Positions 24,060 to 35,925 of a stretch of DNA of 64,000 nucleotides are shown here, piece by piece (position 1 is the stretch's first letter; each line of letters begins with the position of its first letter). Under the pieces are notes generated by a model. It saw nothing but the letters and a program-made list of their open reading frames with translations. It was not told where the DNA came from and ran no database searches. Source of the DNA: Eupeodes corollae (taxonomy: Eukaryota; Arthropoda; Insecta; Diptera; Syrphidae); assembly GCF_945859685.1 (NCBI RefSeq), contig NC_079147.1, positions 282,635,679 through 282,699,678 of the forward strand, written 5' to 3'. The position numbers and the translations under genes are program-made.

Positions 24060-24769
24060 CTGTTGCACAGGTTTCACGGGGTGACAACACGTGATTCTCT
24101 ATGGGATTGGTCCAGAGTTGCCCCTGTCCTCGCCAGTTCATCTGCCTTCTCGTTTCCATGCATATTACATGTGGTGTGTGTGACCTGGTCCCAGCGGAGT
24201 CTAAGGATATGCTGTGAGCTATGGATCGTTAGTTCTTGGAGAGAGTAATTAACAAACATCAATTTGATTACTATACTAAAAATCGATTTTATTACTACTT
24301 GGTTATCATTAAAAAAAGGGATATAAGTTCGTGACTCGTGACTACCCCATCATTTACCTACGTAATATATTATATTGCAGCGTTTGTCACTGCCAATACC
24401 TCGGCTTGGAATACGCTGCTTTGATCGGGTAGTCTGAAAGTGTTGAGTGTTTCAGAAAAAAAACCTGTACCTGCTCCAGCTGCCGTTTTCAAGCTATCAG
24501 TCTATATGGATATTGTCGACTAACTTATGTGTGGGACATTGTTCTCCTATACACTTCACATCAGGGAAGCAGTAAAGTGTTTATTGAAATTCAGACAATT
24601 ATTGTTCCCTATGTATTCATACATAATCTGTTCGTGCACGAGTGGCTGGTTTTCCAGCAGTTAGTTCGGCTTCGCCAAAAATGTATTTTACATAAAAGAC
24701 CAGGGGTAGAAGATTGAATATTGCCTGTATTCCTGCATTGAGAGTGGTCTTCATCAATCCTGTTATACC
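24060..24769 (-). mobile_element. Old LINE, 3' half (thumb and RNase H), left of inserted DNA transposon
   Basis: Minus-strand pieces keep RNase H words (DQSSVFQAE near 24400, HGNEKADELARTGATLDQS at 24175-24100) and a thumb stretch GLMKTTLNAGIQAIFNLLPL (24760-24700). The other half continues at 27997-28440, so the DNA transposon sits inside this element. About 130 bp of extra sequence lies between the RNase H pieces (24245-24380). Confidence 0.7.
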
Positions 24770-24794
24770 TATGCTGCCCATAATCTCGTAAAGG

Positions 24795-25015
24795 CCCTAA
24801 CTAACATTTTCACTATTTCGAGATAATGATGAAAACACTAAATCGTTAACCGCGACCTGAAGGTAAAAAGTGAAAAATACCAAAAAATATTTTTCTTAAA
24901 GCTTTTTTATTGCTTTATTTTTTGGAATAGTTTTAAACTCAAAATTTGTATGCATTTGGAAAACAAGGTAGATAGGGCTTCTTAGCTTTGGACGAAAAAA
25001 AAAATAAAGGCCCTA
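24795..25015. repeat. Left subterminal AGGGC repeats of the DNA transposon
   Basis: Copies of ggccctaac (24793), gatagggcttc (24972) and aaaggccctatg (25006) in both orientations. These are candidate transposase binding sites. Confidence 0.6.
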
Positions 25016-25308
25016 TGTACAACAATTTACGTTATACTTTATTAAAAATCCTTAATAAAACATGAAATAAGAATTTAAATTAAATTAATTTATTTCAAAT
25101 ATTTTATTAATGAGTTATGACACACAAATTTAAAGTCATTATTAAAATAAAATTTAAAAAATTCATATTTTTATATTTTTATATTCAGTTTTAATTCAAA
25201 AAGCGTAAACAAAAAAATACTGCTGATCTGGAACTTATTTCTCCCTGCAATTAATAATTGTTATATTGTTTTATTGTTTTACATTTTTATTTATTCGTTT
25301 AAATAACC

Positions 25309-27347
25309 TCAATCCAGAGTTGGTTCAGCTTCGGTCAATGGAAGATTATTCCAAAAATGCTTGCGGTTTTCAGGAAACAAAGAAAACAAATTTTTTTCAA
25401 TTTCATTTTTTCGTTCGATGGCAATTCCTCTTGGTTGAGAACGAACGACTGAAGCCGGCCTATAAAATCCTGACTTCATATATTTATTTTTTAGAAAATT
25501 AAGTGTTATGAAATCCGACTCAAAGGATAATTTGTAGAACAAATGTTTGCTTCCTCTCTCTACTTTTATGCATGCTATATCGTGTAAATACGGTCTTGGT
25601 GTGAATTTGTTTATTTTGTATAAGGACGAGCAATCGGGCCAGTCGTAAAAATCCGATACAGACATTTGCTTAACGTAAACCTTTGAAGAGTTTGCATCTT
25701 GAACACAATCGAAGAAATCCTGGAAATCGTATAGTTTTCCCTTCCGTTTCATAGAGAGTTCAACCTGATTGTGAAAGCTGTCAGCAGACATGAACGAGTG
25801 ACCAGGTTCAAAAAAGTTTAGTGTTATTGATGTAGCAGATATCTCATCTAAATTGATAATCATTACAAGATATGAAAATAATGCCCAATTTTTATTTTGA
25901 GCCGCGCAATTATCAACCCATACACTTAAGTGTAATTTATCCCGATGGTGCAAAAAGAAAGCGTTAAAAGTGCTTATAATGTCTTCTTTCTTTCGTCCGG
26001 AAGTACCCTCATGCCAAATTGCAGCAAATGGGATTTCTTTGCTTTTTTCTCCAAGTGGCACAAAACTTTCGTTAAAAGCTATAATGCGCTTCGAAAAGAT
26101 GACAGCCTTAAAACCTTCCAACCGCGGTAGCATAATCACTTTTTGCAAATCAACAGACACAACAAGTGTATCCGGAGCTATTTCATTGGAATCGAGTTTG
26201 CTGTGTTTTTGATACTCTGCTCTTGTTAATTTGACTCGGTCATTGTGATTTTCCCAATCTTTACAAATATCACAGACTTGTTCGTCGCTGATCTGTATAT
26301 CCACGTTTTTGTTCACATGCTTGCTAGCCATATGCAGTTTGTGGCTTTCACATTGCTCACATTCCTCATGTCCAAGCGACGCAAACGAGATATTCATTTC
26401 ACGCACGATCTTACAAAAAATTTGGTACGAAGTTCGAATTTCGGGATGGCTGTTGATAAGTTCATCGTGCATACCTTTCCTGGTTAAGTCACTTGGAAGA
26501 TAACGGCGTAGAGGAGCGTGCTCTCGACGATAGTGAGAAATCGTTGGATTGTAAGCCTCAATAAACTCTTTTATTTTTTGTGTGTCCAATCTAGGATGCG
26601 AACGACCACATCGTCCACGTTTATCATTAAGGGGTGCCAATGAATTTTGAGGAGTTGTCCTAATTACGTCATAAACTACACTGTTGTTTTCCTTGGAAAA
26701 ACCTAAGGTAGTAAGGTAGAAGGCTTTGCAAACAGCACAGATATTACCCTGTTCATTTTTCAAAAAATAGAAAAAGCTAAATTTTCTCCTTGACGATAAC
26801 TTATCTTTTTTTGTATTACGAGCAGTATTTTGTTTGCGTGTTGAATTTAATATAAAATGTCGCCTTTCAAGCCAATCTAAAGACCAAAACTGAGTATTTA
26901 TTTCAATTCTCCTACCTTCAGAAATATTTGAAATGCATTTTTTAATACATTTTTTTCCACACGGTAGTCGAACTGGATGTTTTTTGATTCTTTTTCTCTT
27001 CTTTTACTTTGTTTTTCTTTAGCTGACAGCCCTTTTCTCTTCCGTTTCAATCTTCCGCCATCATCGTTGGACTCCGCAGCCTGTCCTGGGTTGGTTTCTT
27101 CCACTTCTTCAATATTTAATGTTACAATTTCTTCTTGATTCACTCCGTTTGTCTCTGTACCACCAGCAGTAACAAGGACATTTTCATTTTCTGAATCACT
27201 ACTATTTTCGGGAACATAATCAGGATCCACTTCAACCGAATTTTTGTTATTTTTATTTTCATTTCTTAATTCTGTTTTCATTAATTCGATTTTTTTTCTG
27301 TGATTAATATTTAAAGCTAAATTAACAAGCATTCTTGACCGGTTCAT
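25309..27347 (-). pseudogene. Transposase of the Sola-like element, one frameshift
   Basis: Two frames, 27347-26898 and 26763-25309, belong to one gene of about 679 codons. In the A run at 26985-26980 one base appears to be missing. Below it, the neighbouring frame carries a cysteine cluster PCGKKCIKKC and FWSLDWLER and runs open into the longer frame. Order: an acidic then basic N-terminal region (about residues 1-120, nuclear-signal-like KRKRK), the cysteine cluster, a second C/H cluster (CEQCESH, CDICKDW), then the catalytic core with VVSVDLQ, VWVDNCAAQNKNW and PGHSFMSADSFHNQVE, where D, D and E would sit. Intact members cut and paste the element. With one indel this copy could be recently active or wrongly sequenced. 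Confidence 0.82.
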
Positions 27348-27669
27348 GTTTAATCACTTATTGTAAAAAATATATAATATGTAGATAAATTAAAAAAACG
27401 CGAAGTTACCGCTTCAAAAGTTTCAACAGACTTTATAAATGCCTAATAAAGCCCTCTGCTAAAAACAAAACTCAACATTCGTTAAAGAGTTAAACAGGAC
27501 CAAGCACGAAACGAGGTTACGACCTTTACGTATCAAAAATATCATTCAACTGAAGGCCAATAACGCACTCTCCAACAAACTCAAATTCTAAATTCGTAAA
27601 AAAAACTCGACAAGATTCAACACGTTACGAGGTTACAACCTTTTACATAAAAAATTGCAGCCAGAAAAA

Positions 27670-27970
27670 AAGCCCTAACTACAAAAATTCTAGCATCAAA
27701 ATTTATAAAAAGCCCTAACTGCCACATAGGGCTTTTTAAAAAAGAACATGAATATGCTTTCTCTATGCAGTGTATTATAAAAGGCCCTATGTTGCAGTTA
27801 GGGCTTTTTATAAATTTTGATGCACATGATTTGTAGTTAGGGCTTCTAGAAATTGTGTTTTTCTGGCTTATTTGAAGATCTAAGGTTAAGAAATGAATGT
27901 AGAAAAATCGGAGACAATGCCCTAACTCCAAATATGCAAAAAACTCAAAATCGGAAATTTTGTAGATAGG
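27670..27970. repeat. Right subterminal AGTTAGGGC repeats of the DNA transposon
   Basis: At least seven copies of agccctaact or agttagggctt, in both orientations, with two larger inverted pairs (aatttataaaaagccc and gggctttttataaatt). Spacing is 15-70 bp. The left end has fewer copies, so the ends are asymmetric. Confidence 0.7.
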
Positions 27971-27996
27971 GCCTTTACGAGATTATGGGCAGTATG

Positions 27997-28440
27997 CATG
28001 CCATTCTCTTTTTGTAAGTATTTTTAGATTTTTAGCTTCTTCTAACGCATTCCGCCATACCGTGTTACAATAAGTGATTCTGAATAAGGTTTAATTCCGT
28101 TCTTCACGTATATTGGTTACGAATTTCCCTGTCCACTGTATTCGAGAATACACTTCATTGAGATGTTCCTCTGGAAGTTGATCCTTTGATTTCTGTTCAA
28201 CCTAGTTCGCTATTTATCTGTATATATGCTTTAGCATACACCATGATAGTTTGAATAGATTGTTCTATTTCTTGACCCGTAAGAGTTTTTTCAACTGCAC
28301 GATGTTGAAGTCCCCTTCAATGTCTAAAAACAGGGCTAGCGTATACTACTTATCATGTAATTTTTTTCTATGGTTCGAACCACGCAGTGTAGGGATGTTT
28401 CTTCACTTTTGTATATACCATTGTTAATGGCATACCTTCA
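27997..28440 (-). mobile_element. Old LINE, RT/thumb part, right of inserted DNA transposon
   Basis: Minus-strand translation gives degenerate RT-thumb words (VYAKAYIQINSELG, ESLIVTRYGGMR near 28080-28030) and runs into the transposon end. After the transposon it would join GSIGITGLMKTTL at 24769. Many stops. Identification rests on position and weak word matches. Confidence 0.45.
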
Positions 28441-30752
28441 TCTTAATATTGATATAAAAATGCAAAGATTTTTCTACCCACGCTACTCGTTTCCTTGTAT
28501 AATATGAATGAAACCTCTTAAAGGAAATCCCTTATGACATATTTTTAATAACAATATAACCTTGAACCACTGCGCGAAGTTTCAGTAATCTAGAAATGCA
28601 ATATTTAATATTTTATTATTTAAATCATAGAGATCCTTTAAATTAATCTCTTATAATAAAAACCAAGTTCATATATGGTCACATTTAAATTTCTAGTGAC
28701 ACAAAACGAGTGATTGTTCATTTGCCAATATAAAGTTGCACTATCTGTTCCTACATTAAAGATATTGCTAGAGATTGCATGTAACATCTTTCCTTTTACA
28801 ATTCAGAGTTACGCTGTGGTAGCGTTAGAAGCTCCCAACACCACTCGCTATACCTATACCCATTGCTAGACATAAATGTCACTAGAGAATCCTTTCGAAA
28901 ATGTTAAGGATGTACCGATACCTAAACCTTTTCTAGGAAATTCATTTTCAACCAAAAAAGAAAACATTGCATATCCGCATAAATTATAGCTCCCTCATGT
29001 TGAATGAAGTTGAAGATGAATAAGAAGAAGAAGACATAACATTTATAACATAAGACTCTTGCTACACACTTTCCAGATATACCTGACCCGTGCTCGAAGA
29101 CTTCCTTTCTATATCCTTTTGTTAGATTCAGATTTGGATATGGGTTTTATAACAAGCGATCGAAATCGATATACCACACTATCTGCCAACTATTCTCTCT
29201 CAAAAGGTATATGCACCTCACTTTATGTGTTACCGCACACCGCACTACTGCCATGCCACGCCACGCTACGCCACAGCTATTGCAACGCCATCTATGTACC
29301 TAGTCTGTTCTCTGTTCAGCTTCGAACCAAACATTTGGGAATTGTTTCATCCATGATTCGACAAGGTGACGCGGGACCAAAATTCGAGCAAAAGCAAAAC
29401 TTCTTCTCCTTTACACTTCCGCCAACAACGCCCTCCAATTCTTCGTCCCCTTCTTCAGTCTTCTTTTCAAGGAACAAAACTTTAATAATAAATTACAATT
29501 TCGACAGATTTTCTTAGATCGAGATGAAAGGCATGCAAAAAGGAGTCGTCGTCGTCTTTTTCCTTAAGCATTTCGCACAGCCATAGACAATAGACACTTA
29601 TAGATACATCTAAGTGAAATATTGAACTCTTTTGGTACGAGTTATGACTTTGGGCATTCAACAAGGACTAGCGCATCGAGTAATAGTCCAGTTTTGATAT
29701 ACACGAAAAGGGATAGTATAGCAAATGCATAAATTAGCGAGATTTTATCCTTTTGTGTTAAACAAGAAGTTTTGTGATGCTATACAAGTTGGTTGTGCAT
29801 TTGAAACTTCATGCAAAAGTATCTACATATTCATAACGTCTGAAATTTACTGAACACAAGACGAAGAAGAGGAGGTTTTGATGGTTGTTAGAAAATATAA
29901 GTTTTAGTATAAATGTCCAAAATGCAAAAATAGTTTTAACAGATTGTCGATAAAGGGAGCATGTAGAAAAGATTCTGCTAAAAGCTTACTTGATGAATTG
30001 ATAAATTATATTAGGGAACGTAAAGAAAAACAAGACCGATGTTTGCTCTCTGAGTAAAAGATTTAAGTTTAAACAAATGTTGTATTTAATTGAATTTCAT
30101 TAAAGTGAGTGCAATGAGTTTACGATGCAGTGTAAATTCCTTTAATAAACACAAATTTTCAATTTTTTAGGGAACTTAACAAAATTGAAAAAGTTGAATT
30201 TTTTTAAAAATGTGCGTAATTTTTTATATTACCAAACTGATTGTTTAGTCTATTTATGAGTTTTGAGATACAAAATCTCAAGCAACAATTATAATTTTTG
30301 TATTCAGAATCTTGATTAAGGGTTTTTTGTCCTCATGCAGCTTTTAAAGAACACAATATTTTGACATATCGTATTTCGAAAAAACCCAACACTTCAAAAA
30401 CAACGAAAGAATTTAGGATACTATTTTAAATTTGGAAATTTCATTTAAAAACATAAAATTGTACGGTCTTGGCTAAGAAGTCTAAGAAGCTTATATTAAC
30501 TTAAAACGATCATATAAAATGTTTACAGAAGATTTAGAGAAGAGCTAGCTATGCAAGCGAAAATTACAATAAAAAAACTGAGTGGAAATATTTTAAAATT
30601 ATAAACTTTACAACTTATTCTTAAATTTGAAATTTTTTTCTTGCAAAATCTTGAGACAGCAAATCAAAAAATTGCGAAAGTGTCTACAACGGCTGATGTT
30701 TGAATATAAAACGAAAGCAGACTTCAGTTTGACAAATATTTTTTTTTATTTT
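28441..30752. other. AT-rich DNA; no convincing gene
   Basis: A 152-codon plus-strand frame (29059-29517) lies in a slightly GC-richer patch. It has low-complexity Ser/Pro/Thr sequence and no domain, so it is not called. The remainder is AT-rich with no repeat match. Confidence 0.45.
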
Positions 30753-30764
30753 AGTACAACGTTC

Positions 30765-33535
30765 AAATGGTAGACATGTGCATTCAAGAGGACACAAGCG
30801 TCCACAGATTTTTCTCAAAACCCACCTCTGTCTATCAACTCCTACTCTCACCTCCCCGCGGTGAACATCGGGTGCCTAGTACCTCAACTGGAGATTGGGT
30901 TCCAACCCCAGTGGAAAGTTGTTGGGGGCAGCAAACGAGAGAGGGGGAGAGGTTTTTCCACTAAGGCACCTGTCCTTATCCAGGTGGCAGCAGACGAATT
31001 TTCGAGATGGAATCAACGGTGGCGTCTACAGTTCCAGTAACGTTGAACTACTTAGTGTGAACACCTTATAGGGCTTCTTCGACATATTCGGAGCCCAGGC
31101 CTGTAAGGAGCGGTTTATCCGGCTCCCCTTCCTTGGAGTTATACTAAGGATCTGGCCCTCTAGGTTGGGGGTTGTGCCGTCGGCGTGACTTCCTGGCCAC
31201 GTAAAAAATACCTTTAGTTTCGAAGCACCAACAAGCCTCGGATACGGACGGATTCACTGTTGACAACCCACGCAAACGAAATAAGGACAACGAACTTCGG
31301 CTATGTACGTAAAATGTTAGGTCCCTTAACAGACCACGTGCAGCCGAACAATAAGCGGAAGCCCTAAACTGCTGCAAGGCAGATATTACAGCCATCCAAG
31401 AAGTGCTATGGACCGGAAAAACGTAAACTAAAAGACTGCGATATCTACTGGATGGAAATCTCCTGGTCAATCAACCGTCAACCAGATTGACCACATTGCA
31501 ATCGACGAACGACACTTCTTCAGTATCCAGGATATCCGAACCTTCCAAAAGGCCAACATTGACTTGGACCACTACCTCGTTGTAGCCAAGGTACGGCTAA
31601 GGATATCCCGATCTAAACCAAAACAAGGAAGTACTGTGAGAAGATTCGACGTTAGACGGCTACAATCGCAAGAGACTGCCATGTCCTTTTCCGATCGTGT
31701 CTCGAATAACCTCTTAAGGAGTCCTATGTTGCCTGCATTAAGCATTGAAAACCAGTGGCAACATTGCCTTGCAGCCATCAGAGATGCCGCCTCTGAAGTG
31801 CTATGTTTCACACGGCCACCACAGCGAAACCCCTGGTTTGACGACGAATTCCAGAAAGCGCACGCAGCGAAACAAGAGGCATATAAAACGGTGCTGCACA
31901 AAAGAACTAGAGCTGCTCGCGAGCTCTACGAGCAGAAGAGCTGAGAGGAACACCGCCTTCTTAGATGGCAAAAAAGAGAGCATGAGAAGCGCTCGATCGA
32001 GCAGATAGAGGGATGTCACAACAGATAGAGGGATGTCAAACAAAGCTACTGGAGCTGACGGCATCGCTGCCGAACTATTCAAAGCAACATGGGATGACTT
32101 GGTAGGGAGCATGCACTAACTCATCTGCAAAATATGGTCGGAAGAAAGCATGCCCGATGAGTGCAATCTCAGCATAGTGTGCCCGATACATAAGAAAAGA
32201 GACCCTCTAAACTGCGCCAACTACAGAGGCATCAGTCTCCTTAACATTGCGTATAAGATCCTCTCTGCCGTATTATGTGAACGTCTGAAGCCATTCGTCA
32301 ACAACCTGATTGGTCCTTATCAGTTTGGCTTCAGACCAGGAAAGTCCACTATCGACCAAGTCTTCACACTGCGGCAGATCTTGGAAAAATCCCAGGAGCT
32401 TCAAATCGATACCCACCATCTCTTTATCGATTTTAAAGCCGCGTATGACAGCATCTATAGGGAAGAGCTCTACCGAGCAATGTCTAGTTTTGGTATCCCT
32501 GTCAAACTTATCCGTTTGTGCAGAATGACGATGGAGAATGCACGCTGCTCTATCAAGGTCGGAAAAGATCTTACCGATGCATTTGATGTCAAAAAAGGTT
32601 TTAGACAAGGCTATGCACTGTCATGCGACTTCTTCAACATCTTTCTGGAAAGAATTGTTCAAAACTCCACCGTCAACACTATAGAGGCACAATCTTTCAA
32701 AGGTCCATCCAATTACTCGGATACACGGATGAAATTGACATAATTGGAAGATCAAGAGTGATGTCAATGGAGCGTTTTTGAGCATTGCGACGGAAGCGGA
32801 GAAGATGGGTTTAGTGGTCAATGAGGGCAAGACCAAGTATATACTGTCATCAAAAAGGGAAACTGAACAACGACGGTCTTGGACAAAACGTCACCATGGA
32901 CAGCTATAACTTTGAGGTAATTAAGGACTTTGTCTACCTAGGCACCGCTATTAATGCAGACAACGACACCAGCGCTGAAACCAAACGAAGAATAACTCTT
33001 GCAAATCGCTGTTTCTTTGGACTTGGAAGGCAATTGAGAAGTAAAGTATCGAGCACCTAAAATCACCATCTATAAGACACTCATCATCCCTGTTCTCATT
33101 TATGGCGATGAGGCCTGGACCCTATCAAAGAAAGATGAGAGCGTCTTAGGATGCTTTGAGAGAAAAATTCTTCGGGTGATTTTTGGTCCCGTACGCATAG
33201 ATGGAGAATGGAGGAGAAGATATAACGACGAACTGTACGGGCTGTACAGCGACACTGACCTAGTTAGCAGAATTAAAGTCCAATGGCTTAGATGGCTAGG
33301 TCATGTAGAGCGGATGGACATCAACGCTCCAGCCCGGAAGGTCTTCGAATCCAATCCCTAGGGACTACGCAGTAGAGGAAGACCGCGACTCAGGTGGCGC
33401 ACCCAGGTGGGAGAGGACCTCAACCAACTTGGCGTGCGAAACTGGAGACAGCTAGCTAGGGACCGAGCTGGCTGGAGACGCTTGTTGGTTGAGGCCCAGG
33501 TCCGCCCCGGACTGTAGCGCCACCTTTAGTAAGTA
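30765..33535 (+). mobile_element. LINE with endonuclease and RT (RTE/Proto2-like), 12-bp target duplication
   Basis: Flanked by agtacaacgttc at 30753-30764 and 33536-33547. The 5' leader is GC-rich. Endonuclease remnants are NVRSL and ITAIQEVLWTGK (31310-31400) joined by a deletion to DHYLVVAKVRLRI (31564-31605). RT at 32150-32745 has VCPIHKKRD, NYRGISLLN, FRPGKSTIDQ, motif A FIDFKAAYDS, motif B GFRQGYALS and a mutated motif C (YTDE). The C-terminal part follows to about 33510. The 3' end is a short taag/agta tail without poly(A), typical of RTE-like LINEs. Stops and deletions make it inactive. Confidence 0.88.
31564..33361 (+). pseudogene. LINE ORF2 pseudogene
   Basis: Four plus-strand frames (31564-31944, 32150-32743, 32821-33060, 33176-33361) cover the endonuclease end, RT fingers and palm, thumb, and a conserved C-terminal region (GPVRIDGEWRRRYNDELYGL, then RWLGHVERM). 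Stops and frameshifts separate them. Part of the linker between endonuclease and RT is missing. The protein would nick and prime reverse transcription at the target. The changed motif C alone would block catalysis. Confidence 0.82.
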
Positions 33536-33547
33536 AGTACAACGTTC

Positions 33548-34194
33548 TTCCAAGGTGTATATGCAAATACAGACTGTACATTTTGGTAAGACAATTTAAT
33601 GAAAACAGTGCTCACTTTTTTATTTTTAAGGCTATAGTAAAAACAATTTAGACCGCTTGAAATTGTCTACACATTTGGTAAATACTTTAAACCAATGAAA
33701 CACTTTGCGGCCAATTTAATGAAAATAGATTTAAAATGTTGTCTTAGGTTTGTGCTTTTAGAAATAAAATTTTGTTCGTTCTGTTTGATTTAATATCTGA
33801 ACATTTTGACAGCTTTGACGATTTCAGTTTCATCTATTAAAAGACAAATTAAAAAAAATATAAAGATATTGCTGAAATATTGTCATTTTCATGAATTTGT
33901 GATTTTTCGTTGAAATGTTCATGATAATGGCTTTAAAACAAACCTCAACCACAGAGCATGGTCCAAGTAAGAAAAACTTCAAAATTTCGGCAATTTTTTT
34001 TTGAATTCGTAATTTTTACCACGAAGAAAATTGCTTCTCAAAAATACTTTTTTATCTTACAAAAAAGTAAGGAATTTTTATTAAAATAACGAAAACAAAA
34101 AGTTTTCCAAACTTTTAACCAAACAAGAACAAATGCTAAGGAATGACAGGTTAATATTCACCGTTTGATGGGCGCCAAATCAAATAGAAAATTT
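33548..34194. other. Spacer between two inverted LINE copies; nothing recognised
   Basis: AT-rich unique sequence with no start-supported frame. Confidence 0.5.
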
Positions 34195-35925
34195 AAAAAA
34201 GAGGCTGGGATGCGACCCACACTGATAATTTCCTATCCCGTCTGTGGATTTGTCTTGCTTAAAAGTTTGTAGGATTTCGTGTTGGATTAAAAAAGTTGTT
34301 AGTTTACTTTACTTACTAACTTAAGGTGGCGCTACAGTCCGGGGCGGACCTGGGCCTCAACCAACAAGCGTCTCCAGCCAGCTCGGTCCCTAGCTAGCCA
34401 ATTTGGTTGAGGTCCTTTCCCACCTGGGTGAGCCACCTGAGTCGCGGTCTTCCTCTACTGCGCCCGTCCCTCGGGATTGGATTCGAAAAACTTCCAGGCT
34501 GGAGCGTTGATGCCCGTCCGCTCTACATGACCTAGCCATCTAAGCCGTTGGACTTTAATTCTGCTAACTAGGTCAGTGTCGCTGTACAGCCCGTACAGTT
34601 CGTCGTTATATCTTCTCCTCCATTCTCCATCTATGCGTACGGGACCAAAAATCACCCGAAGAATTTTTCTCTCGAAGCATCCTAAGACGGTCTCATTTTT
34701 CTTTGACCAGGCCTCAGCGCCATAAATGAGAACCGGGATGATAAATGTCTTATAGATGGTGATTTTAGATGCTCGAGAGAGGACTTTACTTCTCAATTGC
34801 CTTCTAAGTCCAAAGAAGCAGCGATTTGCAAGAGTTATTCTTCGTTTGATTTCAGCGCTGGTGTCCTTGTCTGCATTAATAGCGGTGCCTAGCTAGACAA
34901 AGTCCTTAACTACCTCAAAGTTATAGTTATAGCTGTCCATGGTGACGTTTTGTCCAAGACGTCGTCGTTCAGTGTCCTTTTTTGATGACAGCATATACTT
35001 GGTCTTGCCCTCATTGACCACTAAACCCATCTTCCGTCGGAATGCTCAAAAACGCTCCACTGACATTACGCTTTGATCTTCCAATTATGTCAATATCATC
35101 TGCGCATCCGAGTAATTGGATGGGCCTTTGGAAGATTGTGCCTCTAGTGTTGACGATTGAGTTTTGCAAAATTCTTTCCAGAACGATGTTGAAGAAGTCG
35201 CATGACAGTGCATCGCATTGTCTAAAACCTTTTTTGACATCAAATGAATCGGTAAGATCTTTTCCGACCTTGATAGAGCAGCGTGCAGTTGTTAGTTTAG
35301 TATTTTTTTTAATTTTTAATCGCAAACAAATTTTTACCAATTAAAGTTTTATTTCTTAAATTTGTATAATTTTAATAAATGCAATTAATTTGAGAGATAT
35401 CAAACACCGAACATCAATTTTTACTAAATTTGCGTAGTATTTTTTGTAGATTTTATTTATGTATTTTATGAAAAAACGGATTATTATTATTTAAAAAAAA
35501 TCTATTGAATATCGAAAAAAATATTTTGTGTGAAATAAAAAGTTTGAAGACAATATTTTTAGTTTTTGAAAAGCTTTTCAAATCAAAAGTAAATGTTTAC
35601 CTACTTTTAGTAGATACTGTTTTTTTGTTAGGTTTTATTTTTTGTAAGAAGACTGTCAGTTCGATTTTTCTCAAAATCTTACTTTATGTTAAAAACGTTG
35701 CAAAAAATGGTTTGGAGATAAAATCATTTTGTATTCGTACAAATTTTGATGTAAAAAATTTTGTTTTTAGTTTTTTTGATTTTTAAAAAAACTGTTACTT
35801 GTTTTTTTTTTCAAATTTACCTGTTGGTATCACGTTACAATAATATTAATAATATTTAATTCAAGTCTCTAGCGTTTTTGGTTTGTGAGATATTTAGGGT
35901 TAACTAAATTGTTCACCTTTTTACC
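34195..35925 (-). mobile_element. CTR element, antisense, with LINE insertion
   Basis: Starts with aaaagaggctgggatgcgac and runs through tandem-unit motifs (gaatatcgaaaaa, tcgatttttctc) to ttcaccttttt, where a sense CTR copy begins head to head. The LINE fragment at 34307-35286 is inserted with a 13-bp duplication. Confidence 0.78.
34307..35286 (-). mobile_element. Second copy of the RTE-like LINE, 5' truncated
   Basis: Flanked by a 13-bp duplication, agttgttagttta, at 34294-34306 and 35287-35299. On the minus strand it keeps KVGKDLTDSFDVKKGFRQ, ADDIDIIGRS (motif C with both D residues, unlike the copy at 30765), the thumb and the C-terminal GPVRIDGEWRRR region, and ends in a taagt-type tail. 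The truncated 5' end fits incomplete target-primed reverse transcription. Orientation is opposite to the copy at 30765-33535. Confidence 0.9.

Larger units (their letters stand above)
24774..27992 (-). mobile_element. Near-complete 3.2-kb DNA transposon, Sola-like
   Basis: Perfect 25-bp inverted repeats (24774-24798, 27968-27992) begin CTGCCCATAATCTCG. The flanks are a 4-bp direct duplication TATG (24770-24773, 27993-27996). It carries one transposase gene on the minus strand, with a single frameshift. Many short copies of AGTTAGGGCTT or its complement cluster near both ends (24795-25015, 27670-27970). A 4-bp target duplication with this D-D-E arrangement suits the Sola superfamily. That assignment is inference and Chapaev-type elements are an alternative. 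It inserted into an old LINE that reads on both sides. Confidence 0.9.

Noticed and set aside
26898..26923. 26-nt GT-AG intron joining the two transposase frames
   Set aside because: Far below usual intron length, and the neighbouring frame encodes the expected cysteine cluster, so a frameshift explains the data better.
29059..29517. 152-codon plus-strand frame
   Set aside because: Low-complexity Ser/Pro/Thr content in a GC-richer patch, with no domain, no splice support and no copy to compare.
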